This document shows, piece after piece, positions 34,509-43,550 of a stretch of 64,000 bases of DNA. Source of the stretch: DATHBD01 sp035296325 (GTDB lineage: Bacteria > Actinomycetota > Actinomycetes > Mycobacteriales > Micromonosporaceae); assembly GCA_035296325.1 (NCBI GenBank), contig DATHBD010000060.1, positions 124,001 through 188,000 on the forward strand, read 5' to 3'. Numbering within the stretch: the stretch's first letter is position 1; the number at the start of each line of letters is the position of its first letter. The translations under genes and the position numbers were made by a program. The notes beneath the pieces were generated by a model. The model saw only the letters and a program-made list of their open reading frames with translations. It was not told the origin of the DNA and searched no databases.

Positions 34509-34690
34509 TGACTCTCCTTCATCGGGGCCGGCGCACCGGCCACCCAGGTGCCGAACTGGTTGTCGCTGCGTTCCAGGGTGAGGCCGCAGTCGCGCAGCAA
34601 CCGGTCGAGTCGGTCGGCCATGAAGACTCTGGCCGGCAGGTCATCGACCGAACCTACGTGGCACTCAGCATCCGGCGACATCGAATACAC
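34505..34690 (-). CDS. Small hypothetical protein coupled to the GNAT gene
   Basis: A 61-codon frame (GTG at 34690, or ATG at 34681) ends in an ATGA overlap with the GNAT start. Its sequence is balanced and acidic (MSPDAECHVGSVDDLPARV, LRDCGLTLERSDNQF) and unlike the Arg/Ala/Pro-rich shadows of this genome. No family is recognised. The coupling and composition are the only support. Confidence 0.5.
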   Translation of the reverse strand: MYSMSPDAECHVGSVDDLPARVFMADRLDRLLRDCGLTLERSDNQFGTWVAGAPAPMKESQ

Positions 34691-34781
34691 CGGTCCGGAT
34701 CGACGCTGGTCGACCCAGCAGACCCGATGCGGCCCAGCTCTGCGTCAGTTCGACTGGCCGCGACGGGCTATGTACACCGCT

Positions 34782-34797
34782 TCTAATAAGTCTTAGA
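34782..34797. promoter_or_regulatory. AT-rich inverted repeat before the ROK regulator
   Basis: TCTAA-TAAGTC-TTAGA, a 16-bp inverted repeat in an AT-rich island just ahead of the ROK gene. ROK repressors bind AT-rich palindromes, so this is the likely auto-operator. Confidence 0.5.
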
Positions 34798-34826
34798 GTT
34801 TGCCGACCCCATTCAAGGCGGTGACT

Positions 34827-36104
34827 ATGCGGCGTACCGCGCGCGACCTCCGACGAGGCAACCGGTTCGAGATCCTGCGCAGGCTCTACCGCGGCGTGGG
34901 CGTGACCCGGCACGAGATCGCCGCGGACACCGGTCTGAGCTTCGCCACCGTCTCCAACACGGTCGCTGAGCTGCTCGAACTCGGCATCCTGATGGAGGCC
35001 GGCTTCCGCAGCTCCGGTGGCGGGCGGCCGCGGGCCGTGATCGCGGTGAACGCCGCGCGGGGTGCGCTCGTCGGGGTGGACATCGCCGAGACGTACGTGC
35101 AGGCCGAGGTGTTCGACCTCCGGCTGCAGACGCTCGGCACAGTGGAGCGGGCCCTGCACCCGGAGGAGAACCAGCCGGCGGACGTGGTCGCCCACGTCGT
35201 GGCCGCCGTGGGCGCGGTGCTGGGCGACGCCGGCGTGGACCGGGCCGACGTCGTCGGCGTGGGGGTCAGCCTGCCTGGCCAGGTGGACCCGGAAGCCGGT
35301 GTGTCGATCTTCGCGCCGAACTGGAACTGGCACGACGTTCCGGTGGGCATGGCGCTGGCCGGCCCGCTCGGCCTGCCGCTTCACGTGGACAACCCGCTCA
35401 AGGCCAGTACCGTCGCGCACTTGTGGTTCGGCGCGGGGCGCGCGGCCGACGACCTGGTCGTGGTGACGCTCGGCACCGGCGTGGGTGCCGGGCTGGCGTT
35501 CGGCGGATCGCTGTACCGCGGCGTCACGAACAGCGCGGGGGAGTGGGGCCATACCTCACTCATCCTGGACGGCCGGCTGTGCCGCTGCGGCAACCGCGGC
35601 TGCGTGGAGGCGTACGTCGGAGCCGCCGGCATCATGCAGAACCTTCGCGACCTGGTGCCCGGCAGTGCGCTGCTGCACTCCGACGACCAGACCGCGACGA
35701 TCACCGATCTGGCGGCCGCCGCCGACCGCAACGATCCCGTCGCCGTCAAGGTGATCACGGAGACCGCAAGGTACCTCGGCGCCGGTGTCGCCGACCTGGT
35801 CAACGTGATCAACCCGGAGGTGGTGGTGCTCGGCGGCTGGGTCGCCGGGCTGCTCGGCCCCCACCTCCTGCCCGAGGTGCGCAACGTCATTGCCCGCCAT
35901 GCACTTCGCAGGTCGGGCGAGGCTGCCCGCCTGGAACTCTGCCAGATCGGCCGGAACGCGGTCAGTCTCGGCGCCGCCACCCTCGCCCTCGAAGGGTTTC
36001 TCGCGACGGTCGACGCCGTCAATCCCCGCCATACAGGAAGGAACGCACATGCGTCCCAGCACCATCGGTGGCCGTCCACACCGGCCGCCAACCGCCCGAC
36101 CTAG
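34827..36104 (+). CDS. ROK-family transcriptional regulator
   Basis: The 425-aa protein has an N-terminal winged helix (NRFEILRRLYRGVGVTRHEIA and FATVSNTVAELLELG, about 12-60) and a ROK sugar-kinase-like domain with GVDIAETYVQ, VVVTLGTGVGAG, EWGHTSLI and the zinc motif CRCGNRGCVEAYVG. It should repress sugar-use genes until a sugar binds. The last 56 bp overlap the following secreted GH30 gene, so regulator and hydrolase are probably one transcript. A GTG at 34821 and a TTG at 34800 are alternative starts. Confidence 0.92.
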   Translation: MRRTARDLRRGNRFEILRRLYRGVGVTRHEIAADTGLSFATVSNTVAELLELGILMEAGFRSSGGGRPRAVIAVNAARGALVGVDIAETYVQAEVFDLRLQTLGTVERALHPEENQPADVVAHVVAAVGAVLGDAGVDRADVVGVGVSLPGQVDPEAGVSIFAPNWNWHDVPVGMALAGPLGLPLHVDNPLKASTVAHLWFGAGRAADDLVVVTLGTGVGAGLAFGGSLYRGVTNSAGEWGHTSLILDGRLCRCGNRGCVEAYVGAAGIMQNLRDLVPGSALLHSDDQTATITDLAAAADRNDPVAVKVITETARYLGAGVADLVNVINPEVVVLGGWVAGLLGPHLLPEVRNVIARHALRRSGEAARLELCQIGRNAVSLGAATLALEGFLATVDAVNPRHTGRNAHASQHHRWPSTPAANRPT

Positions 36105-38016
36105 GGTGTACCGCGCTGCCGTCGCCACGCTGGCGGTCGGTCTCGCCGCCGCCGGCTCCGTGGCACTGTCCCGCGCCCAGGCATCCGCCGCCACGCTCGC
36201 CACCGTGTCCGCGTCGCCGTCGCAGACGATCCAGAACTTCGGCGCATCCGGCGCCTGGTGGGTGAACGACCTCGCCCGGTTCACGCCGGCGAACCAGCAG
36301 CGCGTGGCGGACCTGCTCTTCGGCCCGAACGGGCTGCACCTGTCGGCGTACCGGTACAACATCGGTGGTGGTGGCGTCGGCGTGGCGGCCGGGGATCGTG
36401 CCCCGCAGACCGTGCTGACCGCGCCGGGGCAGTACAACTGGAGCCGCGACCCGGGCGGCACCACATTCCTGCGCTACGCCGACCAGTACGGCGTGCCGGA
36501 CATCATCGGCTTCGTCAACAGCGCACCGGCGGTGTGGAAGACCAACGCGAAGAGCTGCGGCGGGTACCTGCGCGCCGGCACCGAGCAGGCCTTCGCCACC
36601 TTCCTCACCGACGTCGTGACGCACTTCGACGCGGAGGGCGTGCGGATCAACTACGTCAGCCCCATGAACGAGCCGCGCAACTCCTTCGACGGCAACCCGT
36701 GCAGCCAGGAGGGCATGCTGGTGGACCCGGGGCAGCGCGATGACATCGTGCGTGCGCTCGGGCAGACGTTGCAGTCGAGGGCGCCGTACGCGCGGATCAG
36801 CGCCGACGAATCCAGCCTGGTGAGCCAGTTCAACTCGGAGGTCCCGCAGTGGATGAACCAGGCCGGCACGGCGCAGTACGTGGCGAACCTGGCGCACCAC
36901 ACGTACGACTTCCCGAGTGACTCGGCGCGGGCCGGGGTGGCGGCGGTCGGGCGGCAGTTCGGCAAGCCGACCTGGTCCACCGAGATCTGCTGCTTCACCG
37001 GCATCAACGGCGGCTACGGCGGGCAGTACGACCCGACCATCACCGGGGCGCTGGCGATGACGAACATCATGCACAAGGACCTGACCATCGCGGGCGACTC
37101 GGCGTTCCACTGGTGGACCGCCGTGTCCAAGATGATGGGCTGCAACCCGTCGGGCGACCCGGCGTGCGCGAATCGGACGAACACCGGTGGTTGGAACGAC
37201 GGCCTCATCTACTACGACCCCAATTTCGCCAGTAACGGAAACCAGAGTCTGTATCTCACCAAGCGGTTTTACGCGATGGCGCAGTACAGCCGCTTCATTC
37301 GGCCCGGTGCGGTGCGGTACAACGTGACCGGCGCGCCGAGCGGCGTGCAGATCCTGGCCACCTCGGGCGGCGGCAACTGGACGCTCGTGGTGAACAATCT
37401 CAACAACACCGCGCAGGATGTCGATGTGGCGTTCAGCGCGCTCAACAATGTGACGGCGACGTCGGCGCACCGCACCAGCGCCACCCAGAATGTCGCGTCC
37501 ATCGCACTGCCCCCAGTGACCGGTGGCCGGGCTGCGCTGAACGTGCCGGCGCACAGCGTCACCACGTACGTCTTCAAGCAGAACGGTGGCACCACCCCGA
37601 TCAGCCCGAGCACCCCGACCAATCCCGGTGCGTCGGCACCGTTGATCGGTGAGCAGTCCGGACGGTGCCTCGACGTGCCCGGGGCCACCACCGCCAACGA
37701 GACGCGGGTCACGATCTACGACTGCAACTCCGGCGCCAATCAGCAGTGGACCACCACGGCAACCGGTGAGCTGCGGGTCTTCGGCAACAAGTGCCTCGAC
37801 GCCTACCAGGAGGGCCGGACACCCGGGACGCCGGTGGACATCTACGACTGCACCGGCGGGGCCAACCAGCAGTGGACGATCAACGCCAACGGCACGGTGA
37901 CCGGGCGGCAGTCCGGCCTGTGTCTGGACGTCACCGGCGGCGCCACGGCCAATGGCACCGCTGTGGTGCTGTGGACCTGCACCGGGGCGGCCAATCAGCG
38001 TTGGCGCCGCGCATAG
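36049..38016 (+). CDS. Secreted glycoside hydrolase family 30 enzyme with ricin-type CBM13
   Basis: The 655-aa protein has a signal peptide (VATLAVGLAAAGSVALS to ASAAT, about residues 22-50), a GH30 (alpha/beta)8 barrel with acid/base Glu in SPMNEPRNSF (about 208) and nucleophile Glu in TWSTEICCF (about 312), a beta-sandwich, a Thr/Pro/Ser linker (about 515-530) and a C-terminal ricin beta-trefoil with repeated QQW motifs and GRCLDVPG/GLCLDVTG. The sequence recalls the branch containing endo-beta-1,6-galactanases, but specificity is inference. AGGAAGGAA precedes the ATG. It likely degrades plant polysaccharide under control of the overlapping ROK gene. Confidence 0.93.
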   Translation: MRPSTIGGRPHRPPTARPRVYRAAVATLAVGLAAAGSVALSRAQASAATLATVSASPSQTIQNFGASGAWWVNDLARFTPANQQRVADLLFGPNGLHLSAYRYNIGGGGVGVAAGDRAPQTVLTAPGQYNWSRDPGGTTFLRYADQYGVPDIIGFVNSAPAVWKTNAKSCGGYLRAGTEQAFATFLTDVVTHFDAEGVRINYVSPMNEPRNSFDGNPCSQEGMLVDPGQRDDIVRALGQTLQSRAPYARISADESSLVSQFNSEVPQWMNQAGTAQYVANLAHHTYDFPSDSARAGVAAVGRQFGKPTWSTEICCFTGINGGYGGQYDPTITGALAMTNIMHKDLTIAGDSAFHWWTAVSKMMGCNPSGDPACANRTNTGGWNDGLIYYDPNFASNGNQSLYLTKRFYAMAQYSRFIRPGAVRYNVTGAPSGVQILATSGGGNWTLVVNNLNNTAQDVDVAFSALNNVTATSAHRTSATQNVASIALPPVTGGRAALNVPAHSVTTYVFKQNGGTTPISPSTPTNPGASAPLIGEQSGRCLDVPGATTANETRVTIYDCNSGANQQWTTTATGELRVFGNKCLDAYQEGRTPGTPVDIYDCTGGANQQWTINANGTVTGRQSGLCLDVTGGATANGTAVVLWTCTGAANQRWRRA

Positions 38017-38094
38017 GGCACCGATGAACGGCACCTGGCGCGTCACCAGCGTCCGCACGCCATCTACACGGATACGTCCAGCACCCAAACCGAT

Positions 38095-38127
38095 CGGGAC
38101 CCCGGTGGCATCGCCGCCGGGGTCCCG
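38095..38127. terminator. Bidirectional 11-bp hairpin terminator
   Basis: CGGGACCCCGG (38095-38105) and CCGGGGTCCCG (38117-38127) form a perfect stem with an 11-nt loop between the converging GH30 and hydrolase genes. Confidence 0.7.
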
Positions 38128-38129
38128 CC

Positions 38130-38861
38130 CTAGCGAAGGTGCCGGAGGAAGAACCGCAGGTTGCTGTCCAGCTCGTACGCGGGAACCTCCCCGTGTCTGC
38201 CCGGATTGGCGTGCAGCGACTTCTCCGCTGAGGCAAAGGCGTCGAACAGCGCCAGGCTCTGGGCCCGCGGCACCCGCTCGTCGTCCCACTGCACCAGGAA
38301 CTCCACCGGGACAGTGATCCGCGCGGCGGCCTCGGCCGAGGCCAGCGCGCCGCCCAGCCCGAGCACCGCCGCGCGGACCCGGGGTTCGGCGGCGACGAAC
38401 GGAACGCCCAGTCCGCACCCGAGCGACACACCCCAGTAGCCAACCGGGCCGGGACCGACGTGGTCGAGTTCCTGGACGGCGTCCAGGACCGACTGCCATT
38501 CCGGGACGGTCTGGCGGGAAACGAGGGCCTGGAAGCCGGCAATCAGCGGGGCCAGGTCCTCTCCAGCATGCACGCGCGCCTGATTTTCAGTCGCGATCCG
38601 GTCGTACGCCTCATCCACAGGCCGGTCGCCGTGACCGGGCACGTCGACCGCCACCACGGCAAACTGACCTTCGGCCACGAAGCGGCGGGCACGGGCCAGG
38701 ATGGCGGGGGCCTTCTTGTGCTCGCCGCCGCCGTGCCCCATCAGAATCAGGGGACGGGCACCGGCGGCACTCCGCGATGTCCAAAGCACACCGGGGATCT
38801 CGGCGAGCGTGAACAGTTGTTCCCGGACGCCGTCGTACGTCGATTCAGCAGTGAAGCGCAT
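38130..38861 (-). CDS. Alpha/beta hydrolase (dienelactone-hydrolase-like)
   Basis: The 243-aa protein has an oxyanion segment LMGHGGGEHKKA, the nucleophile elbow YWGVSLGCGLG (GxSxG form GVSLG), the acid Asp in VQWDDERVP and the His in PGRHGEVPAYE. Its size fits small serine hydrolases and acyl esterases. The substrate is unknown. It ends 3 bp from the terminator. Confidence 0.85.
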   Translation of the reverse strand: MRFTAESTYDGVREQLFTLAEIPGVLWTSRSAAGARPLILMGHGGGEHKKAPAILARARRFVAEGQFAVVAVDVPGHGDRPVDEAYDRIATENQARVHAGEDLAPLIAGFQALVSRQTVPEWQSVLDAVQELDHVGPGPVGYWGVSLGCGLGVPFVAAEPRVRAAVLGLGGALASAEAAARITVPVEFLVQWDDERVPRAQSLALFDAFASAEKSLHANPGRHGEVPAYELDSNLRFFLRHLR

Positions 38862-39007
38862 AGCGTTGCAGAGCCTTTCGGGATGCCTTCCGCGGGCACT
38901 CCCTAGACCCGGCGAGGGAGGGAGTCCCGACCTGTCGTAGCGTTGATCGGTCTCACCTCCTCAGTTCGCAGTGGTGCACGGCGCCGCCGAAAATATCACG
39001 CACGCGG

Positions 39008-39316
39008 TCAGCCGGAGGCGATGACGGTGCGGTACAGGTCCTCGATCCGGGCGGCGAGGGTCACCTCGCCGGCGGACAGCGCCGATCCGTCACTGGTGCA
39101 GACGCGGATCTGGGTCCACCCGTCCAGCCGGCGCACGTCCGGGCGCAGTTGCAGCGCGTCCGCGACGACCTTCATCCGTTCCGTCAGGGCAGCGTGTTGA
39201 CTGTCGTCGAGGTGGAGGGTCCGGTGCAGCTCTCGGTCATGCCGGGTCCAGCCCTGGAGGACCCCGAGGGCGTCGCTGAGATAGTCGCGATGGTTGTCGC
39301 TCCATCGAGCGCGCAT
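39008..39316 (-). CDS. Degenerate pterin-4a-carbinolamine dehydratase-like protein
   Basis: The 102-aa protein follows the PCD pattern (ELHRTLHLDDSQHAALTERMKVVADALQLRPDVRR, TSDGSALSAGEVTLAARIEDLYR), but the HHP active-site histidines of true PCDs are replaced by LRP. It is therefore probably not a dehydratase; PCD-fold proteins can also bind other proteins. AAGGAG lies before the ATG at 39316. A normal PCD with ADHHPDI is at 48.6 kb. Confidence 0.65.
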   Translation of the reverse strand: MRARWSDNHRDYLSDALGVLQGWTRHDRELHRTLHLDDSQHAALTERMKVVADALQLRPDVRRLDGWTQIRVCTSDGSALSAGEVTLAARIEDLYRTVIASG

Positions 39317-39501
39317 CGACACACTCCTTCGTGGCGTCGTTGCTGGCCTGTGACCGAGTTGAGGCCGGGCCGTCATCAACGGTCCTAGCAGTCTCTCTGT
39401 CCGGACCGCTCGCTGTCCATGGCCACAATTCACCCGTCTCATAGCCAGAAGGATGGATGCCGCCACCCGTTTCGCCGTTGGATCTGGCAGGCTAGACCGT
39501 C

Positions 39502-39924
39502 GTGCACATCGAAGGGTCCATCTCGCTGATTATCGTCGGTGCCGCCATCATCGCGGACGGTCGCGTACTTGCGTGCGCCCGTGCCGAACCTCCCGAAATG
39601 CAGGGAAAATGGGAGTTTCCCGGGGGAAAGGTGGAAGCTGGGGAGGACGACGTCACCGCGCTGATGCGCGAGTGCCTGGAGGAGCTTGACGTACGTATCG
39701 AAGTCGGTGCGCGCGTGGGCGAGGACGTGGTACTCGGTCACGGGCGCGCGCTGCTGCGGGTGTACGCCGCCCGGCTACTGGAGGGGGAGCAACCCGTGGC
39801 GCTGGAGCACGAGGAGCTTCGCTGGCTCGACGTGTCCGAGTTGGACAGCGTGGCATGGCTGCCTGCGGACGCGCCCATCGTCGCCGCGCTTCCACCGTTC
39901 CTCTCCGCCGGTGGCACGTGCTGA
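39502..39924 (+). CDS. mutT: MutT-like Nudix hydrolase
   Basis: The 140-aa protein has the Nudix box GKVEAGEDDVTALMRECLEELDV (about residues 41-63; Gly, REx(2)EE conserved, last Gly changed to Asp). MutT clears 8-oxo-dGTP from the nucleotide pool. CAGGCT lies 8 nt before the GTG, so it may be leaderless. The stop overlaps the next start. Confidence 0.92.
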   Translation: MHIEGSISLIIVGAAIIADGRVLACARAEPPEMQGKWEFPGGKVEAGEDDVTALMRECLEELDVRIEVGARVGEDVVLGHGRALLRVYAARLLEGEQPVALEHEELRWLDVSELDSVAWLPADAPIVAALPPFLSAGGTC

Positions 39925-40418
39925 CCTATCCCGAGGTCGGCGCCACCCGTGGCGACGACCTCCCACCCGGCTACCACCACGTGCGGCGGCATGTCGCCGT
40001 CGGTCGCGGCGACGCGGCGTTCCGGCGCGCGGCGGACGCGCTCGGTCGCTGGCAGGCGCAGCGGGGAGCCGGGCTCGTGGTGCGAACGACCGCGGATCGC
40101 GCGCAGGTCGGCGCCAGGCTTGAGATCGGCCTTGGCGTCGGCCGGGTGCGGCTCTGGGCGCCCGGTGAGGTCGTCTGGGTCGTCGACGAGGCGCAGCGGT
40201 ACGGCTTCGCGTACGGCACGCTGTCCGGCCACCCGGAGGCCGGCGAGGAGGCCTTCGTGGTCTCGCAGGCGGCCGACGGCACGGTCTGGTTCGACATCCG
40301 CGCGTTCAGCCGGCCGGCGAGGTGGTATGCGCGGCTGGGCGGCCCGGTGACCCGCCGCGTGCAGTCTGCCGTGACGGACCGCTACGTCGCCGTGATCGCG
40401 CGCATAGCCGCCTCGTGA
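39918..40418 (+). CDS. DUF1990 family protein
   Basis: The 166-aa protein has the DUF1990 pattern: an N-terminal VGATRGDDLPPGYHHVRRHVAVG, VRLWAPGEVVWVVDEAQRYGFAYGTLSGHPEAGEEAFVV and a C-terminal SRPARWYARLGGPVTRRVQ. The function is unknown. Its GTG lies 7 nt inside the mutT end (GTGCTGA), indicating translational coupling. Confidence 0.85.
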   Translation: MLTYPEVGATRGDDLPPGYHHVRRHVAVGRGDAAFRRAADALGRWQAQRGAGLVVRTTADRAQVGARLEIGLGVGRVRLWAPGEVVWVVDEAQRYGFAYGTLSGHPEAGEEAFVVSQAADGTVWFDIRAFSRPARWYARLGGPVTRRVQSAVTDRYVAVIARIAAS

Positions 40419-40425
40419 AGCGCGA

Positions 40426-40465
40426 ATCGACCATGGAGTGACGGGCGCGTCACTCCATGGTCGAT
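40426..40465. terminator. 18-bp perfect bidirectional terminator
   Basis: ATCGACCATGGAGTGACG, a GGCG loop and CGTCACTCCATGGTCGAT form a perfect hairpin between the converging DUF1990 and sdhB genes. Confidence 0.85.
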
Positions 40466-40484
40466 CGGAGGTGCAGCGGAACGA

Positions 40485-41594
40485 TCAGTGCTCGTCGGGT
40501 GGGGTGGGGTGCTGGTAGGACAGGCGCTCCGGCGGCAAGGGGAACGTCTGGTCGTCGCCGAACGGGGAGGCCGCACCGGAGCGGTCCAGCAGCAGTTCGG
40601 TGAGCGGCATCTTGCCGTCCGGGCCGACCGCGGGAGGCTGCGGCGCAGCTCCCTGGCGGTGCCAGCTCATCGTCTCCGACCCGCCCGCCCCGGCCTGTGC
40701 GGCGTCTGCCACCGCCTGGCTGCCGGGAAGACCGCCGGTGCCGGTGAGGGCGCCCTGGGCCGAGGCCGGAGGGCGGGCCGGCGACGACGCGTCCCCGGCC
40801 GTGCCGCCACGGGGCGTCGAGGCGTGGGCCGGATCGTCGAGCTGATCCCGCCGGAAGATCTTGCGTCCGAGTCGCACGATCGGATCGTACCGCCGATCCA
40901 TCACCCGTTCCTTCATCGGGATGATGGCGTTGTCGGTGATCTTGATGTGCTCCGGGCAGACCTCGGTGCAGCACTTGGTGATGTTGCAGTAGCCCAGACC
41001 CTGCGACGCCTGCGAGAACTCCTTGCGGTCGTCGCGCGCGTCCAGCGGGTGCATGTCGAGCTCGGCGGCGCGGATGAACAGCCTGGGCCCGGCGAAGGCC
41101 CGCTTGTTCTCCTCGTGGTCGCGCACCACGTGGCAGGTGTTCTGGCAGAGGAAGCACTCGATGCACTTGCGGAACTCCTGCGAGCGCTCCACGTCGATCT
41201 GCTGCATCCGGTACTCGCCGGGGGCCACGCCGACCGGTGGGGCGAAGGCCGGCATCTCCCGCGCCTTCGTGTAGTTGAACGACACGTCGGTGACCAGGTC
41301 GCGGATGATGGGGAAGGTCCGGATCGGGGTGACCGTGACCGTCTCGTTCTCCTCGAACGTCGACATCCGGGTCATGCAGCCCAGCCGGGGCTTTCCATTG
41401 ATCTCCATTGAGCAGGAGCCGCACTTGCCGGCCTTGCAGTTCCACCGCACGGCGAGGTCCGGGGTCTGGGTGGCCTGCAGGCGGTGGATCACGTCGAGGA
41501 CGACCTCGCCCTCGTTCACCTCGACCTGGAAGTCATCCAGCTTGCCGCCCGACTCGTTGCCACGCCAGACGCGGAAGTTTCGCGTGACGCCCAT
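40485..41594 (-). CDS. sdhB: Succinate dehydrogenase iron-sulfur subunit
   Basis: The 369-aa protein holds a [2Fe-2S] cluster (C53, C58, C61, C73; CKAGKCGSC), a [4Fe-4S] cluster (CIECFLCQNTC) and a [3Fe-4S] cluster (CNITKCCTEVCPEH). It carries electrons from SdhA to the membrane. After about residue 250 there is an unusual ~115-residue tail rich in Pro, Ala, Gly and Thr; typical homologues end near 250. The ATG overlaps the sdhA stop as TGATG. It is the last gene of sdhCAB. Confidence 0.97.
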   Translation of the reverse strand: MGVTRNFRVWRGNESGGKLDDFQVEVNEGEVVLDVIHRLQATQTPDLAVRWNCKAGKCGSCSMEINGKPRLGCMTRMSTFEENETVTVTPIRTFPIIRDLVTDVSFNYTKAREMPAFAPPVGVAPGEYRMQQIDVERSQEFRKCIECFLCQNTCHVVRDHEENKRAFAGPRLFIRAAELDMHPLDARDDRKEFSQASQGLGYCNITKCCTEVCPEHIKITDNAIIPMKERVMDRRYDPIVRLGRKIFRRDQLDDPAHASTPRGGTAGDASSPARPPASAQGALTGTGGLPGSQAVADAAQAGAGGSETMSWHRQGAAPQPPAVGPDGKMPLTELLLDRSGAASPFGDDQTFPLPPERLSYQHPTPPDEH

Positions 41595-43543
41595 CAGCTC
41601 TCGCCCTTCTTGACCGCCGTGGCGCCGCCAGCGCCGTTCGCGCCGTTCGCGCTGTCGAAGGCGGCCAGTTCTTCCTCGGTGACGTACTTGCCCAGCTCGG
41701 TCCGGTCGAACAGCTCGATCAGCTCCGGACGCATCTGCGGCACCGGCTTCGGCTCCAGCCGGACGTCCTCGCCGTCGAGCGAGCAGACCAGGTTGACGGT
41801 GCGCCACTCCGGGCGCATCTGCGGGAAGTCCTCGCGGGTGTGCCCACCACGCGACTCCTCCCGGGCCAGGGCCGCCATCGCGGTGCACTCCGACACGGTC
41901 AGCATGTTCCGCAGGTCCAGGGCGAGGTGCCAGCCGGGGTTGTACTGCCGCCCCCCGATGACGCCGACCTTCTTCGCCCGCTCCTTCAGTTCGGCCAGGC
42001 GGACCAGGGAGTCCTGCAGCTCCTCCTTGCGCCGGATGATGCCGACCAGGTCGTTCATGATCTGCTGGAGGTCCTGCTGCAACGTGTACGGGTTCTCCCC
42101 GCCCTCGCCCCGCCCGAGCGGCGCGAGCGCGGTCTCCACAGCGGCGTCCAGCTGGTGCTGCGGGATCTTCACCCGGCCGATGTCGGTGGCGTACGCGGCG
42201 GCGTACTCCCCGGCGCGCTTGCCGAAGACCAGCAGGTCGGAGAGCGAGTTGCCGCCGAGGCGGTTGGAGCCGTGCATGCCGCCGGAGACCTCACCGGCCG
42301 CGTACAGGCCCGGGACGGCGGCCGCCGCGGTGTCGGCGTCCACCTCCACGCCGCCCATGACGTAGTGACAGGTCGGCCCGACCTCCATCGCCTGCTTGGT
42401 GATGTCGACGTCGGCCAGCTCCTTGAACTGGTGGTACATCGAGGGAAGCCGTCGGCGGATCGTCTCGGCCGGCATCCGGGTGGAGACGTCGAGCAGCACG
42501 CCCTGCGCGGGCGTACCACGGCCGGCCTTGACCTCGGAGTTGATCGCGCGGGCCACCTCGTCGCGCGGCAGCAGCTCGGGTGGGCGGCGGTTGTTGTCGG
42601 CGTCTTCGTACCAGCGGTCCGCCTCCTCCTCGGTCTCCGCGTACTGCTTGCGGAAGACGTCGGGGACGTACTTGAACATGAACCGCTCGCCCTTGGTGTT
42701 GCGGAGCACGCCGCCGTCGCCGCGGACCGACTCGGTGACCAGGATGCCCTTGACGCTGGGCGGCCAGACCATGCCGGTCGGGTGGAACTGCAGGAACTCC
42801 ATATTGATCAGCGTCGCGCCGGCGCGCAGGGCGAGGGCGTGCCCGTCGCCGGTGTACTCCCAGGAGTTCGACGTGACCTTGTACGACTTGCCGACGCCGC
42901 CGGTGGCGAGCACCACCGCGGGCGTCTCGAAGAGTACGAACTGGCCATTTTCCCGGTGGTAGCCGAAGGCGCCGGCGATGCGCCCGCCGGCCGCGGCGGG
43001 TGCCGTGGTGAACAGCTCGGTGATGGTGCACTCGGAGAACACGCGCAGCCGGGCCTCGTAGTCGCCGAACTCGGCGTAGTCCTCCTGCTGCAACGACACG
43101 ATCTTCTGCTGCAGCGTGCGGATCAGCTCGAGCCCGGTGCGGTCCCCGACGTGGGCCAGCCGGGGGTACTCGTGCCCGCCGAAGTTGCGCTGCGAGATCT
43201 TGCCGTCCCTGGTGCGGTCGAAGAGCGCGCCGTACGTCTCGAGTTCCCAGATCCGCGCCGGCGCCTCTTTGGCGTGCAGCTCGGCCATCCGGAAATTGTT
43301 GAGGAACTTGCCGCCCCGCATGGTGTCCCGGAAGTGCACCATCCAGTTGTCTTTGGCGTTGACGTTGCCCATGGCGGCGGCTGCGCCGCCCTCGGCCATG
43401 ACGGTGTGCGCCTTGCCGAACAGGGACTTGGAGATGATCGCGGTCTTCTTGCCGGATACCCGGGCCTCGATCGCCGCGCGCAGGCCCGCGCCGCCCGCGC
43501 CGATCACTACGACGTCGTAGTTGTGCCGCTCAATGCTGGTCAT
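41594..43543 (-). CDS. sdhA: Succinate dehydrogenase flavoprotein subunit
   Basis: The 649-aa subunit oxidises succinate to fumarate with covalent FAD. It has the dinucleotide motif VVIGAGGAGLRAA (about 11-23), the FAD-linking His in KAHTVMAEGG, the active-site HPTGM and RGDGG, and the Arg-containing GGNSLSDLLVFG. The length matches the Sdh1-type enzyme of mycobacteria. It sits 7 nt after sdhC. Confidence 0.97.
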   Translation of the reverse strand: MTSIERHNYDVVVIGAGGAGLRAAIEARVSGKKTAIISKSLFGKAHTVMAEGGAAAAMGNVNAKDNWMVHFRDTMRGGKFLNNFRMAELHAKEAPARIWELETYGALFDRTRDGKISQRNFGGHEYPRLAHVGDRTGLELIRTLQQKIVSLQQEDYAEFGDYEARLRVFSECTITELFTTAPAAAGGRIAGAFGYHRENGQFVLFETPAVVLATGGVGKSYKVTSNSWEYTGDGHALALRAGATLINMEFLQFHPTGMVWPPSVKGILVTESVRGDGGVLRNTKGERFMFKYVPDVFRKQYAETEEEADRWYEDADNNRRPPELLPRDEVARAINSEVKAGRGTPAQGVLLDVSTRMPAETIRRRLPSMYHQFKELADVDITKQAMEVGPTCHYVMGGVEVDADTAAAAVPGLYAAGEVSGGMHGSNRLGGNSLSDLLVFGKRAGEYAAAYATDIGRVKIPQHQLDAAVETALAPLGRGEGGENPYTLQQDLQQIMNDLVGIIRRKEELQDSLVRLAELKERAKKVGVIGGRQYNPGWHLALDLRNMLTVSECTAMAALAREESRGGHTREDFPQMRPEWRTVNLVCSLDGEDVRLEPKPVPQMRPELIELFDRTELGKYVTEEELAAFDSANGANGAGGATAVKKGES

Positions 43544-43550
43544 CGGATCC

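Noticed and set aside
36019..38499. Long open frame opposite the GH30 gene
   Set aside because: It is rich in Arg, Gly, Val and His without any domain, lies antisense to a gene with full GH30 and CBM13 motifs, and reflects high third-position GC.
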